A stretch of 42,143 bases of DNA, taken from assembly GCA_905182765.1 (NCBI GenBank), contig CAJJCV010000012.1, forward strand, positions 1-42,143, given 5' to 3'. Below, one piece after another: positions 26,487 through 34,226 of this stretch. Positions within the stretch are counted from its first letter, which is position 1. The number at the start of each line of letters is the position of its first letter. The DNA comes from Cryomorphaceae bacterium BACL29 MAG-121220-bin8 (GTDB taxonomy: Bacteria > Bacteroidota > Bacteroidia > Flavobacteriales > Flavobacteriaceae). The notes below the pieces were generated by a model. It saw only the letters and a list, made by a program, of their open reading frames with translations, made no database searches and was not told the DNA's origin. The position numbers and the translations under genes were made by a program.

Positions 26487-27017
26487 TTAATTTTCGATTT
26501 GCATCATTTTTACTTGTGCTGGAACTAAAGCCAATTCTTGGTTCATCAAAGTAGGGTCAAATAAATGTACTTCTTCAACGATTTCGCCATTTTCCCATCT
26601 AAATGATATATGAGCAGGAAATTCAATTAGGTTTCCACTTGTTTTACCAACTGCTGACCATTTAAACCATGTATTAGTCCATGTTTGTCCACTTTCATAT
26701 GCTTTGGTTTCAACATATATAGGTTCATCTGCACCTTGTATATTAAGCATTTGAATATTATCAAAAGCAGCATGTTGAACTCCAATTAATCCAATTAGTT
26801 CAGAAAGTGGAGTTTGTTCCACACTTCCAAGAAATAAAACGATTTTATCATCATCAGCCCAAAGTTTTTTTAACCCATCAATATCATTGTTTAGATAATG
26901 TTCGTAATGTCCTCTAATTGCATTTGATTTTTCATCTTCAAATTCAACGATAGTAACGCCAGTTTGATTACAACCAACAGTTGTGATAATAATTAATAGT
27001 AATAATAGTTTTTTCAT
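26487..27017 (-). CDS. NTF2/SnoaL-like lipoprotein (third of three)
   Basis: Lipoprotein of 176 residues (lipobox TVGC, C16). The mature part has the cone-shaped NTF2-like pattern: an opening helix (SNAIRGHYEHYLNNDIDGLKKLWADDDKIVLFLGS), then strands with TWTNTWFKWSAVGKTSGNLIEFPAHISFRWENGEIVEEVHLFDP. It is the last gene of a three-gene tandem cluster of similar lipoproteins, 12 bases after the previous one. Whether it is enzymatic or ligand-binding is unknown. Terminated by the hairpin at 26433. Confidence 0.8.
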   Translation of the reverse strand: MKKLLLLLIIITTVGCNQTGVTIVEFEDEKSNAIRGHYEHYLNNDIDGLKKLWADDDKIVLFLGSVEQTPLSELIGLIGVQHAAFDNIQMLNIQGADEPIYVETKAYESGQTWTNTWFKWSAVGKTSGNLIEFPAHISFRWENGEIVEEVHLFDPTLMNQELALVPAQVKMMQIEN

Positions 27018-27029
27018 AATATTTAATTT

Positions 27030-27500
27030 TTATAGTTCAGGTTTACTAAATTGATTCATTACGGTAATTTTGTCATTCTCAATTCTAAAGGATTCCATAT
27101 AATTTGTAGTTACGCCACTAGATCCTGCAGAATCCCAAATTAAAACCCATTCATGGCCTTCTTCAGAAACTACAGAAATGTTTGCTCCAACCGAGTATTC
27201 AGAAAAAACTCCCGATCTGAAAGCTTCATCATAAAGTGTTTTAAACTCTTCGATTCCCTCAGTTGTTGATCCGTCACCGTGATAAACAACTATGTCATCA
27301 GACATATAACCATAGGCTTTATCAATTTCTATATCCATTATGGCTTTATGTAGGTTTTGAACTAGTAAAACATTTTCTTGATTTCCAATTTTCCATTCCT
27401 TTTGATAAGTAGGTTCAAAAGGGAAATCTTGAGAAGATTTCTCCATTTCAGAACATGCTGAAATAGAAATAATTGTTAGTAATAAAATTAGTTTTTTCAT
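27030..27500 (-). CDS. NTF2/SnoaL-like lipoprotein (second of three)
   Basis: Lipoprotein of 156 residues with lipobox SISAC (C16). The NTF2-like pattern is LLVQNLHKAIMDIEIDKAYGYMSDDIVVYHGDGSTTEGIEEFKTLYDEAF, then EWVLIWDSAG and YMESFRIENDKITVMNQFSKPEL. The initiation codon is one base after the stop of the first member, so translation is likely coupled. Divergence among the three paralogues is high (recognisable only by fold pattern and lipobox), which suggests an old duplication. Function unknown. Confidence 0.82.
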   Translation of the reverse strand: MKKLILLLTIISISACSEMEKSSQDFPFEPTYQKEWKIGNQENVLLVQNLHKAIMDIEIDKAYGYMSDDIVVYHGDGSTTEGIEEFKTLYDEAFRSGVFSEYSVGANISVVSEEGHEWVLIWDSAGSSGVTTNYMESFRIENDKITVMNQFSKPEL

Positions 27501-27501
27501 A

Positions 27502-28008
27502 TTATTTATTTTCTCTTTTAGCTGAAGACCACATAGCTAATTTTCCATCAACAATTTGATACCATTCTTCGTAAACATCTCCGTTTGCACCAGTAAACCT
27601 AGCACATACCCATTCACCATTTTCATTTGCATAATCTCCATCTTCGGACTTAGTTGGTTTTACTGAAAAAGCAAAATTTGTAACCCATCCCCATTCTTCA
27701 TCTTTTTCTAGTGAATCTTGATAACCAGCTTCAATATGAGCTATAAATTCTTCTGCGTTTGTAGAAACAGAGTTATCATCGTGAGTGTAATTTCCTTCGT
27801 CAGAAATAAGTGTTTTTAAAGATTCATAATCTCTTTCTGCCCAAGCTTTGTCTATTGCTTTAAATACATCAACAGTAGCTTCTGAACCAAGAGTTACAGA
27901 TTGTCCTGTTCCTTCAATAAATCCATTTGATGGTGTTTCACATTCTTTATCTTGATCAGCACAAGAAATAAATAGTGTAATAAAACTTAATAATAATAAT
28001 TTTTTCAT
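27502..28008 (-). CDS. NTF2/SnoaL-like lipoprotein (first of three)
   Basis: Lipoprotein of 168 residues, lipobox TLFISC (C16). The fold signature is TVDVFKAIDKAWAERDYESLKTLISDEGNYTHDDNSVSTNAEEFIAHIEAGY followed by a beta-rich half ending WYQIVDGKLAMWSSAKRE. Acidic, secreted, probably anchored in the outer or inner membrane facing the periplasm. First gene of the tandem set; upstream are overlapping palindromes (28056-28081) that separate it from the outer-membrane barrel gene on the same strand. No catalytic motif can be assigned. Confidence 0.82.
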   Translation of the reverse strand: MKKLLLLSFITLFISCADQDKECETPSNGFIEGTGQSVTLGSEATVDVFKAIDKAWAERDYESLKTLISDEGNYTHDDNSVSTNAEEFIAHIEAGYQDSLEKDEEWGWVTNFAFSVKPTKSEDGDYANENGEWVCARFTGANGDVYEEWYQIVDGKLAMWSSAKRENK

Positions 28009-28055
28009 TTTTAGTTTATTTGATTAGTTAATTAATTCAGGAAGTTAAGTTAAGA

Positions 28056-28081
28056 AATCTTTTAAAGATTCTTTAAAGAAT
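28056..28081. promoter_or_regulatory. Two overlapping palindromes before the NTF2-like cluster
   Basis: AATCTTTTAAAGATT (28056-28070) and ATTCTTTAAAGAAT (28068-28081) are perfect inverted repeats sharing three bases. They lie 47 bases or more before the first NTF2-like gene and just after the barrel gene's stop. They could be a regulator site or a weak hairpin; there is no T run long enough for a confident terminator call. Confidence 0.35.
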
Positions 28082-28090
28082 GTTTAAAAT

Positions 28091-28681
28091 TTAGAATCTT
28101 TTTCCAATTGAGACTCCTGCTCTTACAGTTCCAGAGGATCTATTACTATCTTTTTTATCGTATAATAGATTTCTACCCACACCAAACATTAATTCAAAAG
28201 TAAATCCTTTTCTATTAATCCATTTTCTACCTACAGCAAGTCCTGGAGCAATATCAAAATATGAGTCGGATACAGAATTTGGAGATATGTTATCATAATA
28301 TTCGTTTTCGCCCAAGGTTAGTTTTCCAAATATTTCAGCAAATACACCATATCCTCCATAGTCTTGAGATTCTAAAAAATAAAACCTATAGTAGGGTGTA
28401 ATTGCAAATTTATCGTTCCAATCATCACCTAACTCTCCATTAAGATTTATAAACATGGTAGCCCCAAAAGCAGTAGAAGAATTTCTGCTTTTTTCATAAC
28501 CTATTGTTAAGGCTGGAAATAATAAAAAATCTAAAAAGTCAATTTTAATTTCATTTTGACCCAATAATTCATTTAGTTTTTCAATTTGAGAATCTGATTT
28601 TATAACTTCAACTTTCTGAACTTCTTGAGATATGTTAAGATATGGAATTAGAATAAATAACGTTAATAATATTTTTTTCAT
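28091..28681 (-). CDS. Outer-membrane beta-barrel protein
   Basis: 196 residues with a signal peptide (MKKILLTLFILIPYLNISQ), a short coiled stretch, and alternating amphipathic strands (TIGYEKSRNSSTAFGATMFINL, FAITPYYRFYFLES, GYGVFAEIFGKLTLGE, FTFELMFGVGRNLLY) ending in SGTVRAGVSIGKRF with terminal Phe. That is the usual layout of a small eight-stranded barrel. No specific family is recognised. It precedes the NTF2-like lipoprotein genes on the same strand with an 82-base gap, so it may share their transcript or end at the palindromes between. Confidence 0.82.
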   Translation of the reverse strand: MKKILLTLFILIPYLNISQEVQKVEVIKSDSQIEKLNELLGQNEIKIDFLDFLLFPALTIGYEKSRNSSTAFGATMFINLNGELGDDWNDKFAITPYYRFYFLESQDYGGYGVFAEIFGKLTLGENEYYDNISPNSVSDSYFDIAPGLAVGRKWINRKGFTFELMFGVGRNLLYDKKDSNRSSGTVRAGVSIGKRF

Positions 28682-28735
28682 TTTTTTAAATTTTTAACAA
28701 ACGTAATGTTAATTTTACTTTTTTAATTTTAATAA

Positions 28736-29353
28736 ATGAAATTGTTTTTAAGAATATTTTTATTTCTAATTTTACTTTCCTGTGATGATGTAAAGGTAGA
28801 TTGTTGTGTGTTTCCAGATTTAAGGGAAGAAGTTATTATCAACAAGGGTATTTTTACAGTTTCTTATAATGAAGTTTATGAGCAACCAAATTGGATAGAA
28901 TATTCTGTATCAAATAGACCCAAAAATGTTGATAGAGGTAATAAAGATTTTTACTTAGAATCTGGTGTTAAAACTAGTGATAATGATGATTATTATAAAA
29001 ACGAGTGGGATAAAGGTCATCTTGCACCTGCAGCAACTTTTAGTGACTCCGAAGATAATTTAAACAAGACATTTTCGTTTATAAACTGTGCTATGCAAAT
29101 TGACGATCTAAATAGAGGAGAATGGGCTCAATTAGAACAACAGGTTAGAGACTGGTCCGCATCACTTGGAAGTATTAGAGTTAGAATAGAACTTGTTTTT
29201 GAGGCTGGACATGAAGTTAGAACCACTGGAGTGCATATACCAACTGGATTTTGGAAGAATTTAACTTATCCAAATGGAGAAAAAGAATGTTATTACTTTC
29301 CTAACGCACCTACAAACAAAAACTGGGATAAGTACATAGCTAGTTGTAATTAG
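28736..29353 (+). CDS. DNA/RNA non-specific endonuclease (NucA/NUC1 family) lipoprotein
   Basis: Metal-dependent nuclease of the beta-beta-alpha-metal type, 205 residues, with a lipoprotein signal peptide (LILLSC, C16). The catalytic DxGH motif is DKGHLAPA with H95 as general base, where Lys replaces the common Arg. The metal-site region is FINCAMQIDDLNRGEWAQLE with N117 and N126. The N-terminal part has the typical NRPKNVDRGNKDFYLESGV segment. It should degrade extracellular nucleic acid on the cell surface or in the periplasm, for nutrition rather than defence by context. Its 3' end overlaps the PhzF gene by 14 bases tail to tail. Confidence 0.9.
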   Translation: MKLFLRIFLFLILLSCDDVKVDCCVFPDLREEVIINKGIFTVSYNEVYEQPNWIEYSVSNRPKNVDRGNKDFYLESGVKTSDNDDYYKNEWDKGHLAPAATFSDSEDNLNKTFSFINCAMQIDDLNRGEWAQLEQQVRDWSASLGSIRVRIELVFEAGHEVRTTGVHIPTGFWKNLTYPNGEKECYYFPNAPTNKNWDKYIASCN

Positions 29354-30143
29354 TTTTATTTATTTCAATAATTTTCTGAGAATGTGTTATTGCACTCCCA
29401 ATAACAGTAACTCTATTGGAATTATTAACACACTCAAATTCACCAACTCTATCTGACAATTGTAATGATGTTAAATGTGTTTTATTTAACCTTTTAGACC
29501 AAAAAGGAATTAGAGAACAATGAGATGATCCAGTGGCTGGATCTTCAAGTATTGTAGATTGAGGAGTGAAATACCTGGATACAAAATCAGAATTAGTCCC
29601 TTTAGAAGTGACAACAACTCCTCCAGGATCTAAATTTATTTGATTAAAATAATGGGTGTTAATTTTAATTCTTTTAATTTCCTCTTCAGATTTGTATATC
29701 AATAAGTAATCTCTTGATTTGTAAACCTCAAAGGGTTGAAGGTTTAAAGAGTCAGATATTAGTTTTGGCAACTTTGATTTCACAGCAGTTCTTGATGGAA
29801 AGTCCATATGGTATCTGCCGTTTTTATAATCAACAGTAACTTCTCCACTTTTAGTTTCAAATTTCATCAAACTTTTAGGGTATTTCAAAATAGAATTTAA
29901 GCAATGTGCTGTGGCTAAAGTAGCATGTCCGCATAAATCCATTTCTATGTCAGGAGTGAACCATCTTAAATGAATTTTATCATCTTTAAATATAAAAAAA
30001 GCCGTTTCAGTTACAGCATTTTTTTTACTTATAGAAAGAAGTAACTCATCCTCAAGCCATGTTTTTAAATGGATTACACACGCAGCGTTCCCACCAGAAA
30101 TTTTATCAGTGAATGCATTAATTTTGTAAACGTTTAATTTCAA
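29340..30143 (-). CDS. PhzF family protein (isomerase/epimerase-like)
   Basis: Cytoplasmic two-domain protein of 267 residues with the diaminopimelate-epimerase fold. Hallmarks: YKINAFTDKISGGNAACVI at the N-terminus, the catalytic-type E46 in NAVTETAFF, MDLCGHATLATAH, and FTPQSTILEDPATGSSHCSLIPF in the second half. PhzF itself isomerises a phenazine precursor, but no other phenazine genes are here and most homologues have unknown substrates. The start is TTG at 30143; MKLNVYKINAF is the expected N-terminus and no ATG lies nearby. Confidence 0.9.
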   Translation of the reverse strand: MKLNVYKINAFTDKISGGNAACVIHLKTWLEDELLLSISKKNAVTETAFFIFKDDKIHLRWFTPDIEMDLCGHATLATAHCLNSILKYPKSLMKFETKSGEVTVDYKNGRYHMDFPSRTAVKSKLPKLISDSLNLQPFEVYKSRDYLLIYKSEEEIKRIKINTHYFNQINLDPGGVVVTSKGTNSDFVSRYFTPQSTILEDPATGSSHCSLIPFWSKRLNKTHLTSLQLSDRVGEFECVNNSNRVTVIGSAITHSQKIIEINKTNYN

Positions 30144-30145
30144 AC

Positions 30146-30291
30146 TTATTTTTTATTATTGTATAAATAAGTTAATAATAAACCCATTAATATTTGAAAG
30201 CCACCCATTGCATATTGACTTCTAAATATGAAATAAACAGAAGATACATACATTAAAATGATACAGGCTAAGATAAATTTTTTGTCCATTT
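30146..30291 (-). pseudogene. Possible frameshifted small membrane protein
   Basis: From an ATG at 30291, one frame gives MDKKFILACIILMYVSS and then diverges to a stop after 34 codons. Another frame, entered after a CAGAGAAG stretch near 30238-30245, continues YFIFRSQYAMGGFQILMGLLLTYLYNNKK to a stop at 30146. Joined, they would make a coherent 47-residue two-helix protein ending in a basic tail. A two-base insertion would explain the break. Evidence is only hydrophobic pattern and fit, so this is tentative. It lies just upstream of phzF on the same strand. Confidence 0.3.
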
Positions 30292-30375
30292 TTTAAATAT
30301 AAGTTTTTATTTAAAATTAGCTTAAACATTCGCTATCATATGTTTTTAATATATTTAAGAATTATAATTTAAAAT

Positions 30376-31110
30376 ATGAAAGAAATTAAATCAAGAGAGG
30401 TGAATTACAAATTATTAATATTTTCTTTATTCTTTCTTTTTTTTTTATTTGTTGAGAGTGATCTAGATTTATTAAATATCTATACAATACTAATATTAAT
30501 TATTTTAATTGGACTTTCTTTTTACGAGATAAGATTGAATAGTCAAGGAATAGTTAGAAAAAATTTATTTTTCCCTTTTTTAAAAACTATAAAAAATTGG
30601 AAAGAAATAAAGTATTATGTTACAGTTAAAGAGTTTAATAAGGATCATTATACTGGTTACAACAGCAGTAGGGGATCTATATCTTTTTTGGAATCAAGTT
30701 TCCTAAAGTCAATACAAAATCAACAAAAGCTTAAAAACTCATTAGGACAAATTGTAGGAATCTCAAACTGTCTATGGTTTATTGATCAAGAAAATAAAGT
30801 TTGTTTAAGACTTGATATGGATAAATATTCAAATTCCGACGAAGTTTTAAAGTCAATTCAAAGTAATGAAATAAGTTATGGAGATGAGTTTGAAGTAAAT
30901 CAACCATCATTTCCTTTTATTGGATACAAAAAATTCGATGAATTATATTTTCCTAGAAATCCTGAAGAATTAGCATTGTTAGAGAAAAAATTAACTGAGC
31001 CTGAAAAAATTAAATTAAACAATCTTAGAAAACGTAAAGAAAAAGGTGATAAAATTTATTTAATTTCAAGAGATTTGAATCTTAATATGTTTTTTGATAA
31101 AACCGAGTAA
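30376..31110 (+). CDS. Membrane protein of unknown function
   Basis: 244 residues, not recognised. Two N-terminal membrane helices (LLIFSLFFLFFLFV at 13-26 and IYTILILIILIGLSFYEI at ~35-52) are followed by a soluble part that begins with RLNSQGIVRKNLFFPFLKTIKNWKEIKYYVTV, a layout resembling bacterial PH-like domain proteins. It closes with a charged helix (EKKLTEPEKIKLNNLRKRKEKGD). Base composition and codon use are like its neighbours, and the frame is clean, so it is a real gene. It stands alone between phzF and the convergent pterin-dehydratase pair. Confidence 0.7.
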   Translation: MKEIKSREVNYKLLIFSLFFLFFLFVESDLDLLNIYTILILIILIGLSFYEIRLNSQGIVRKNLFFPFLKTIKNWKEIKYYVTVKEFNKDHYTGYNSSRGSISFLESSFLKSIQNQQKLKNSLGQIVGISNCLWFIDQENKVCLRLDMDKYSNSDEVLKSIQSNEISYGDEFEVNQPSFPFIGYKKFDELYFPRNPEELALLEKKLTEPEKIKLNNLRKRKEKGDKIYLISRDLNLNMFFDKTE

Positions 31111-31117
31111 TGTTTAG

Positions 31118-31222
31118 TTAATCACCTCCCCATGAGTCTTGAAAAAATATTCCAACTCCTAGTTCAGCCCATAAGTAGAGAACTGTAACAACTATAATTG
31201 TTATTATTAGTTTTTTCTTCAC
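31118..31222 (-). CDS. 34-residue single-helix membrane protein overlapping the pterin dehydratase stop
   Basis: Starts at GTG 31222 and ends at TAA 31118, giving MKKKLIITIIVVTVLY followed by LWAELGVGIFFQDSWGGD. The start overlaps the upstream stop in GTGA, the classic sign of translational coupling. A Lys-rich beginning, one helix and a polar Trp/Gly/Asp tail make a plausible real small protein rather than random sequence. It resembles short hypothetical membrane proteins of flavobacteria, from memory only. Function unknown. Confidence 0.6.
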   Translation of the reverse strand: MKKKLIITIIVVTVLYLWAELGVGIFFQDSWGGD

Positions 31223-31503
31223 ATAAAATCAATTAATTTTTCATCAATTATTTGAGCCAGTTTGAAATCTAGTTCGGTAATTGATCCTTTATCGTGAGTA
31301 AAAAGAATTATTTCCAATCTGTTGTATTCGTTTGTCCAAAGAGGATGGTGATTTAACCTATCACATTCATTGGCAATCACTTTCATAAAATCAAAAGCTT
31401 TATTAAAATCAGAAAACTTAAGGTTTATCTGAATTTTATTATTAATTAGTTTCCAGTTGTTTGTTAATAAATTTAATTTGTTGTCTATTTCTAAATTATC
31501 CAT
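31219..31503 (-). CDS. 4a-hydroxytetrahydrobiopterin dehydratase (pterin-4a-carbinolamine dehydratase)
   Basis: 94-residue PCD/DCoH protein that dehydrates the pterin carbinolamine formed by aromatic amino acid hydroxylases. The active-site signature is RLNHHPLWTNEYNRLEIILF then THDKG, with H52, H53 and H70 as the expected catalytic histidines. N-terminal WKLINNKIQINLKFSDFNKAFDFM also matches. No phenylalanine hydroxylase gene lies in the window. The 3' end overlaps a 34-residue ORF by four bases. Confidence 0.92.
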   Translation of the reverse strand: MDNLEIDNKLNLLTNNWKLINNKIQINLKFSDFNKAFDFMKVIANECDRLNHHPLWTNEYNRLEIILFTHDKGSITELDFKLAQIIDEKLIDFM

Positions 31504-31640
31504 AATTAAAGGTAATAACTAATATGACAACATTTATGACTTATTATTGATAAATAGTCAGTAATTGATATTACAGCTTTCGAATAAAATAAAATATTTG
31601 AAATTTATTGTATTTAATCCTCATTACATGGGATTAATAT

Positions 31641-31648
31641 TAGTTTTG
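31641..31648 (+). promoter_or_regulatory. Candidate -7 element for the SulP gene
   Basis: TAGTTTTG matches the Bacteroidota TAnnTTTG consensus and lies 28 bases before the TTG start of the SulP transporter, which would put the start of transcription a few bases later with a short leader. No convincing -33 TTTG at the proper distance was found. The remaining bases from 31504 hold no other feature. Confidence 0.4.
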
Positions 31649-31675
31649 CGGCTTTAAAAATTTAAATATTTTCTT

Positions 31676-33289
31676 TTGAAAAAATTACTAAAAAACTTTA
31701 GTCAAAATCCTAAAAACGATATTCTTTCAGGAATTACTGTTGCACTTGCTTTGGTTCCTGAAGCTGTAGCTTTTGCTTTTATTGCCGGAATCGATCCTCT
31801 TGTTGGTCTATACGGTGCATTTATAATGGGAATAATTACTGCACTATTTGGTGGAAGGCCTGGAATGATTTCAGGAGCGACTGGAGCGATGGCAGTTGTA
31901 ATGATTCATATGATTCAAAAAGGAAACGAAGTTGGGGAAGCTCTGTTGAACCCTGTTGATAATCTAGGCTTACATTGGTTATTTATTACTTTATTGATAG
32001 TTGGATTTATTCAAGTTTTAGCTGGAGTTTTTAAATTAGGGAAATTTGTTCGTTTAATTCCTCATTCAGTAATGATGGGATTTGTAAATGGTTTAGCAAT
32101 TGTGATATTTTTATCACAGTTAGGATTGTTTCAGGAAAATTCAATTAATGGTCCTCAATGGATAAGCGGAGTAGAATTATATACTATGCTTATATTAATT
32201 GCTGTAACTATGCTTATTATGTATTATCTGCCAAAAATAACTACTAAAGTTCCTGCAGCTTTAATAGCGATTGTGAGTGTAGCATTAATTACAGTTTTAG
32301 GTAATATAGATGTGTCAACTGTAGGATCATTTATTGCAGACGGAGGAGGTGAAGGTTTAAAAGGTGGATTACCTGTGTTTCAAGCTCAAATATTTGAGCT
32401 GATTTATACAATAGATGGACATTGGGACTTGATAATCTCTACAGCTGTATTGCTAGCAGCAGTAGGATTAATTGAATCTTTAATGACTCTTAATCTAGTC
32501 GACGAGATCACTCAAACACGTGGAAGTGGAAATCGTGAATGTTTAGCTCAAGGAGGAGCGAATTTTTTGAATGGACTTTTCGGGGGAATGGGTGGATGCG
32601 CAATGATAGGACAATCAATTATAAATGTTAATTCTGGTGGAAGAGGACGTTTGTCTGGAATTGTGGCATCAATTTCTTTATTATGTTTTATTCTTTTTGG
32701 ATCTAGTATTATTGAACAAATTCCTATCGCAGCATTGGTTGGAGTCATGTTTATGGTAGTTATAGGAACTTTTGCATGGAGTAGTTTAAGGATTTTACAT
32801 AAAATACCTAAATCTGATGCTTTTGTTCTTATTACAGTTTCGGGCATTACAGTGTGGCAAGATTTAGCGATTGCTGTAATTGTTGGAGTTATTATTTCAG
32901 CTTTAGTGTTCGCTTGGGAAAATGCAACAATGATTAGAGCTAGAAAACGTTTTAAAAATGATGGAACTAAAGTTTATGAAATTTGGGGTCCTTTATTTTT
33001 TGGATCTATCCAGAATTTCAATTCTAAATTTGATATTAAAGATGATCCTAAAAATATAGAAATTGACTTTATTGAGTCTAGGGTTAGTGATCACTCTGGA
33101 ATTGAATCAATTGAAAATATAATCCAGAAATATACAAGCTTAAACAAGAAAGTTAAACTGACCCATTTAAGTCCCGAGTGTAAGGTTTTACTTTTAAAAG
33201 CTAATCCGATGATTGCTGATAGTATTGAACAATCTATAGATGACCCTAGGTATTATGTGGTTACAGATCTGATTGATAGAGAGATTTGA
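31676..33289 (+). CDS. SulP family anion transporter with STAS domain
   Basis: Inner-membrane protein of 537 residues. The SulP core starts with DILSGITVALALVPEAVAFAFIAGIDPLVGLYGAF, then GRPGMISGATGAMAVVM, and later VGLIESLMTLNLVDEITQTRGSGNRECLAQGGANFLNGLFGGMGGCAMIGQS, all family hallmarks. A STAS domain occupies residues ~425-537 with FIESRVSDHSGIESIENI. Substrate could be sulfate, bicarbonate or another anion; many marine bacterial SulP proteins carry bicarbonate. TTG start at 31676 gives the standard short MKKLLKNFSQNPKNDILSG opening. The last 17 bases overlap only the extended form of the next frame. Confidence 0.93.
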   Translation: MKKLLKNFSQNPKNDILSGITVALALVPEAVAFAFIAGIDPLVGLYGAFIMGIITALFGGRPGMISGATGAMAVVMIHMIQKGNEVGEALLNPVDNLGLHWLFITLLIVGFIQVLAGVFKLGKFVRLIPHSVMMGFVNGLAIVIFLSQLGLFQENSINGPQWISGVELYTMLILIAVTMLIMYYLPKITTKVPAALIAIVSVALITVLGNIDVSTVGSFIADGGGEGLKGGLPVFQAQIFELIYTIDGHWDLIISTAVLLAAVGLIESLMTLNLVDEITQTRGSGNRECLAQGGANFLNGLFGGMGGCAMIGQSIINVNSGGRGRLSGIVASISLLCFILFGSSIIEQIPIAALVGVMFMVVIGTFAWSSLRILHKIPKSDAFVLITVSGITVWQDLAIAVIVGVIISALVFAWENATMIRARKRFKNDGTKVYEIWGPLFFGSIQNFNSKFDIKDDPKNIEIDFIESRVSDHSGIESIENIIQKYTSLNKKVKLTHLSPECKVLLLKANPMIADSIEQSIDDPRYYVVTDLIDREI

Positions 33290-33341
33290 TACTGTAATAA
33301 CATTACAGTTAAAATGTTTTATATTTATAAAAATATTAAAA

Positions 33342-33749
33342 ATGAAAAAATCACTTTTTACTCTAATCTTTTTATTTTCTATTAATTTAGGATTTTCTCA
33401 AGATGATAATTACAAAAATCTTTTAACTGAATTTTTAAATGCTCAAGGAAACATACAGACATTTGATTCAACATTTAACCAGATGGCAGATATGTTTGGT
33501 GTTTCTGTAGACGACGAAAAATTCAAAGATCTTAAAACTGAAATGGTAGCTAGTTTAATTGACAAAATGGTTCCTGTATATAAAAATCACTTTACTGAAA
33601 GTGATTTAAAAGAAGCTATCTCAATGTTTGGCTCTCCAATAGGAAAAAAGATTTCTGAAAAGGCCCCTTTAATAGCTCAAGAGTCTATGAAAGTGTCTAT
33701 GGAATGGGGAATGGAAATAGGACAAAAAATGCAAGGTCTTATTAAATAA
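33342..33749 (+). CDS. DUF2059 family exported protein
   Basis: 135 residues when started at the ATG at 33342, which opens a clean signal peptide (MKKSLFTLIFLFSINLGFSQ). An upstream in-frame ATG at 33273 is rejected because it would put 23 unrelated residues before it and overlap the SulP gene. The mature helical part KMVPVYKNHFTESDLKEAISMFGSPIGKKISEKAPLIAQES is the DUF2059 signature (helix, F, SPxGKK). Periplasmic; function unknown. 52 bases after SulP, possibly on the same transcript. Confidence 0.87.
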   Translation: MKKSLFTLIFLFSINLGFSQDDNYKNLLTEFLNAQGNIQTFDSTFNQMADMFGVSVDDEKFKDLKTEMVASLIDKMVPVYKNHFTESDLKEAISMFGSPIGKKISEKAPLIAQESMKVSMEWGMEIGQKMQGLIK

Positions 33750-33753
33750 CAGT

Positions 33754-33969
33754 TTATTTTTTAATTGATTCTCTAACGACTCCAATAATTATTAAAATAA
33801 TTGAGGGCCAAAATGTTAAAAATGCTAGAATTCCAGGTCCAACAGGATTTGAAACATCAATAATTCCTAATGTTTCTAAAAATAAAATTATTAATAACGG
33901 GCCAGATCCTAGTATTAAAGTTGAAATTCCAATTTTTAAAGGCAGATTTAATCTTGAAATTTTATTCAT
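33754..33969 (-). CDS. Small two-helix membrane protein
   Basis: 71 residues with two hydrophobic helices (IGISTLILGSGPLLIILFLETLG and GILAFLTFWPSIILIIIGVV) and a basic C-terminus. Not recognised. ATG start. It follows a 57-residue membrane ORF on the same strand with a five-base gap, making a two-gene unit, and ends four bases from the convergent DUF2059 gene. Confidence 0.6.
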   Translation of the reverse strand: MNKISRLNLPLKIGISTLILGSGPLLIILFLETLGIIDVSNPVGPGILAFLTFWPSIILIIIGVVRESIKK

Positions 33970-33974
33970 AATTA

Positions 33975-34148
33975 TTATCCTTGATCTCTAAAGCCGACTG
34001 TATAGATAACAAAAATTATCCATGAAATGGCTATTAGTCCAAGAGGATAAGAAATAAAACTTGGAATATCTATCCAGTTTCTTAAAAACCAAACTAAAAC
34101 GTAAGGAAAGAATCCGAAGTGTCGATAATAGTATTTTATTGCCTTCAT
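33975..34148 (-). CDS. 57-residue small membrane protein
   Basis: ATG at 34148, TAA at 33975. The product opens MKAIKYYYRHFGFFPYVLVW and continues through WIDIPSFISYPLGLIAISWIIFVIYTVGFRDQG. A basic aromatic N-terminus, an amphipathic stretch and one strong C-terminal helix give a protein-like composition. Five bases separate it from the next membrane gene, consistent with co-transcription. Family unknown; the gene is easy to miss because of its length. Confidence 0.6.
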   Translation of the reverse strand: MKAIKYYYRHFGFFPYVLVWFLRNWIDIPSFISYPLGLIAISWIIFVIYTVGFRDQG

Positions 34149-34226
34149 TTCTTAAATATAGAAATGTTTTTTTAATTTGCCTTTAAATTCAGATTCATAA
34201 ATTAACTTTAGTTAAATATTTTAAAT

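Noticed and set aside
28736-29353. Nuclease as part of a defence or toxin system
   Set aside because: It is a lipoprotein-exported NucA-type enzyme with no immunity or delivery gene beside it; a nutritional role is simpler.
29340-30143. Phenazine biosynthesis cluster
   Set aside because: Only a PhzF homologue is present; the family is widespread outside phenazine pathways.
32548-32847. 99-codon minus-strand frame inside the SulP gene
   Set aside because: Antisense shadow of conserved SulP sequence; Pro/Ile/Thr composition typical of reversed membrane helices.
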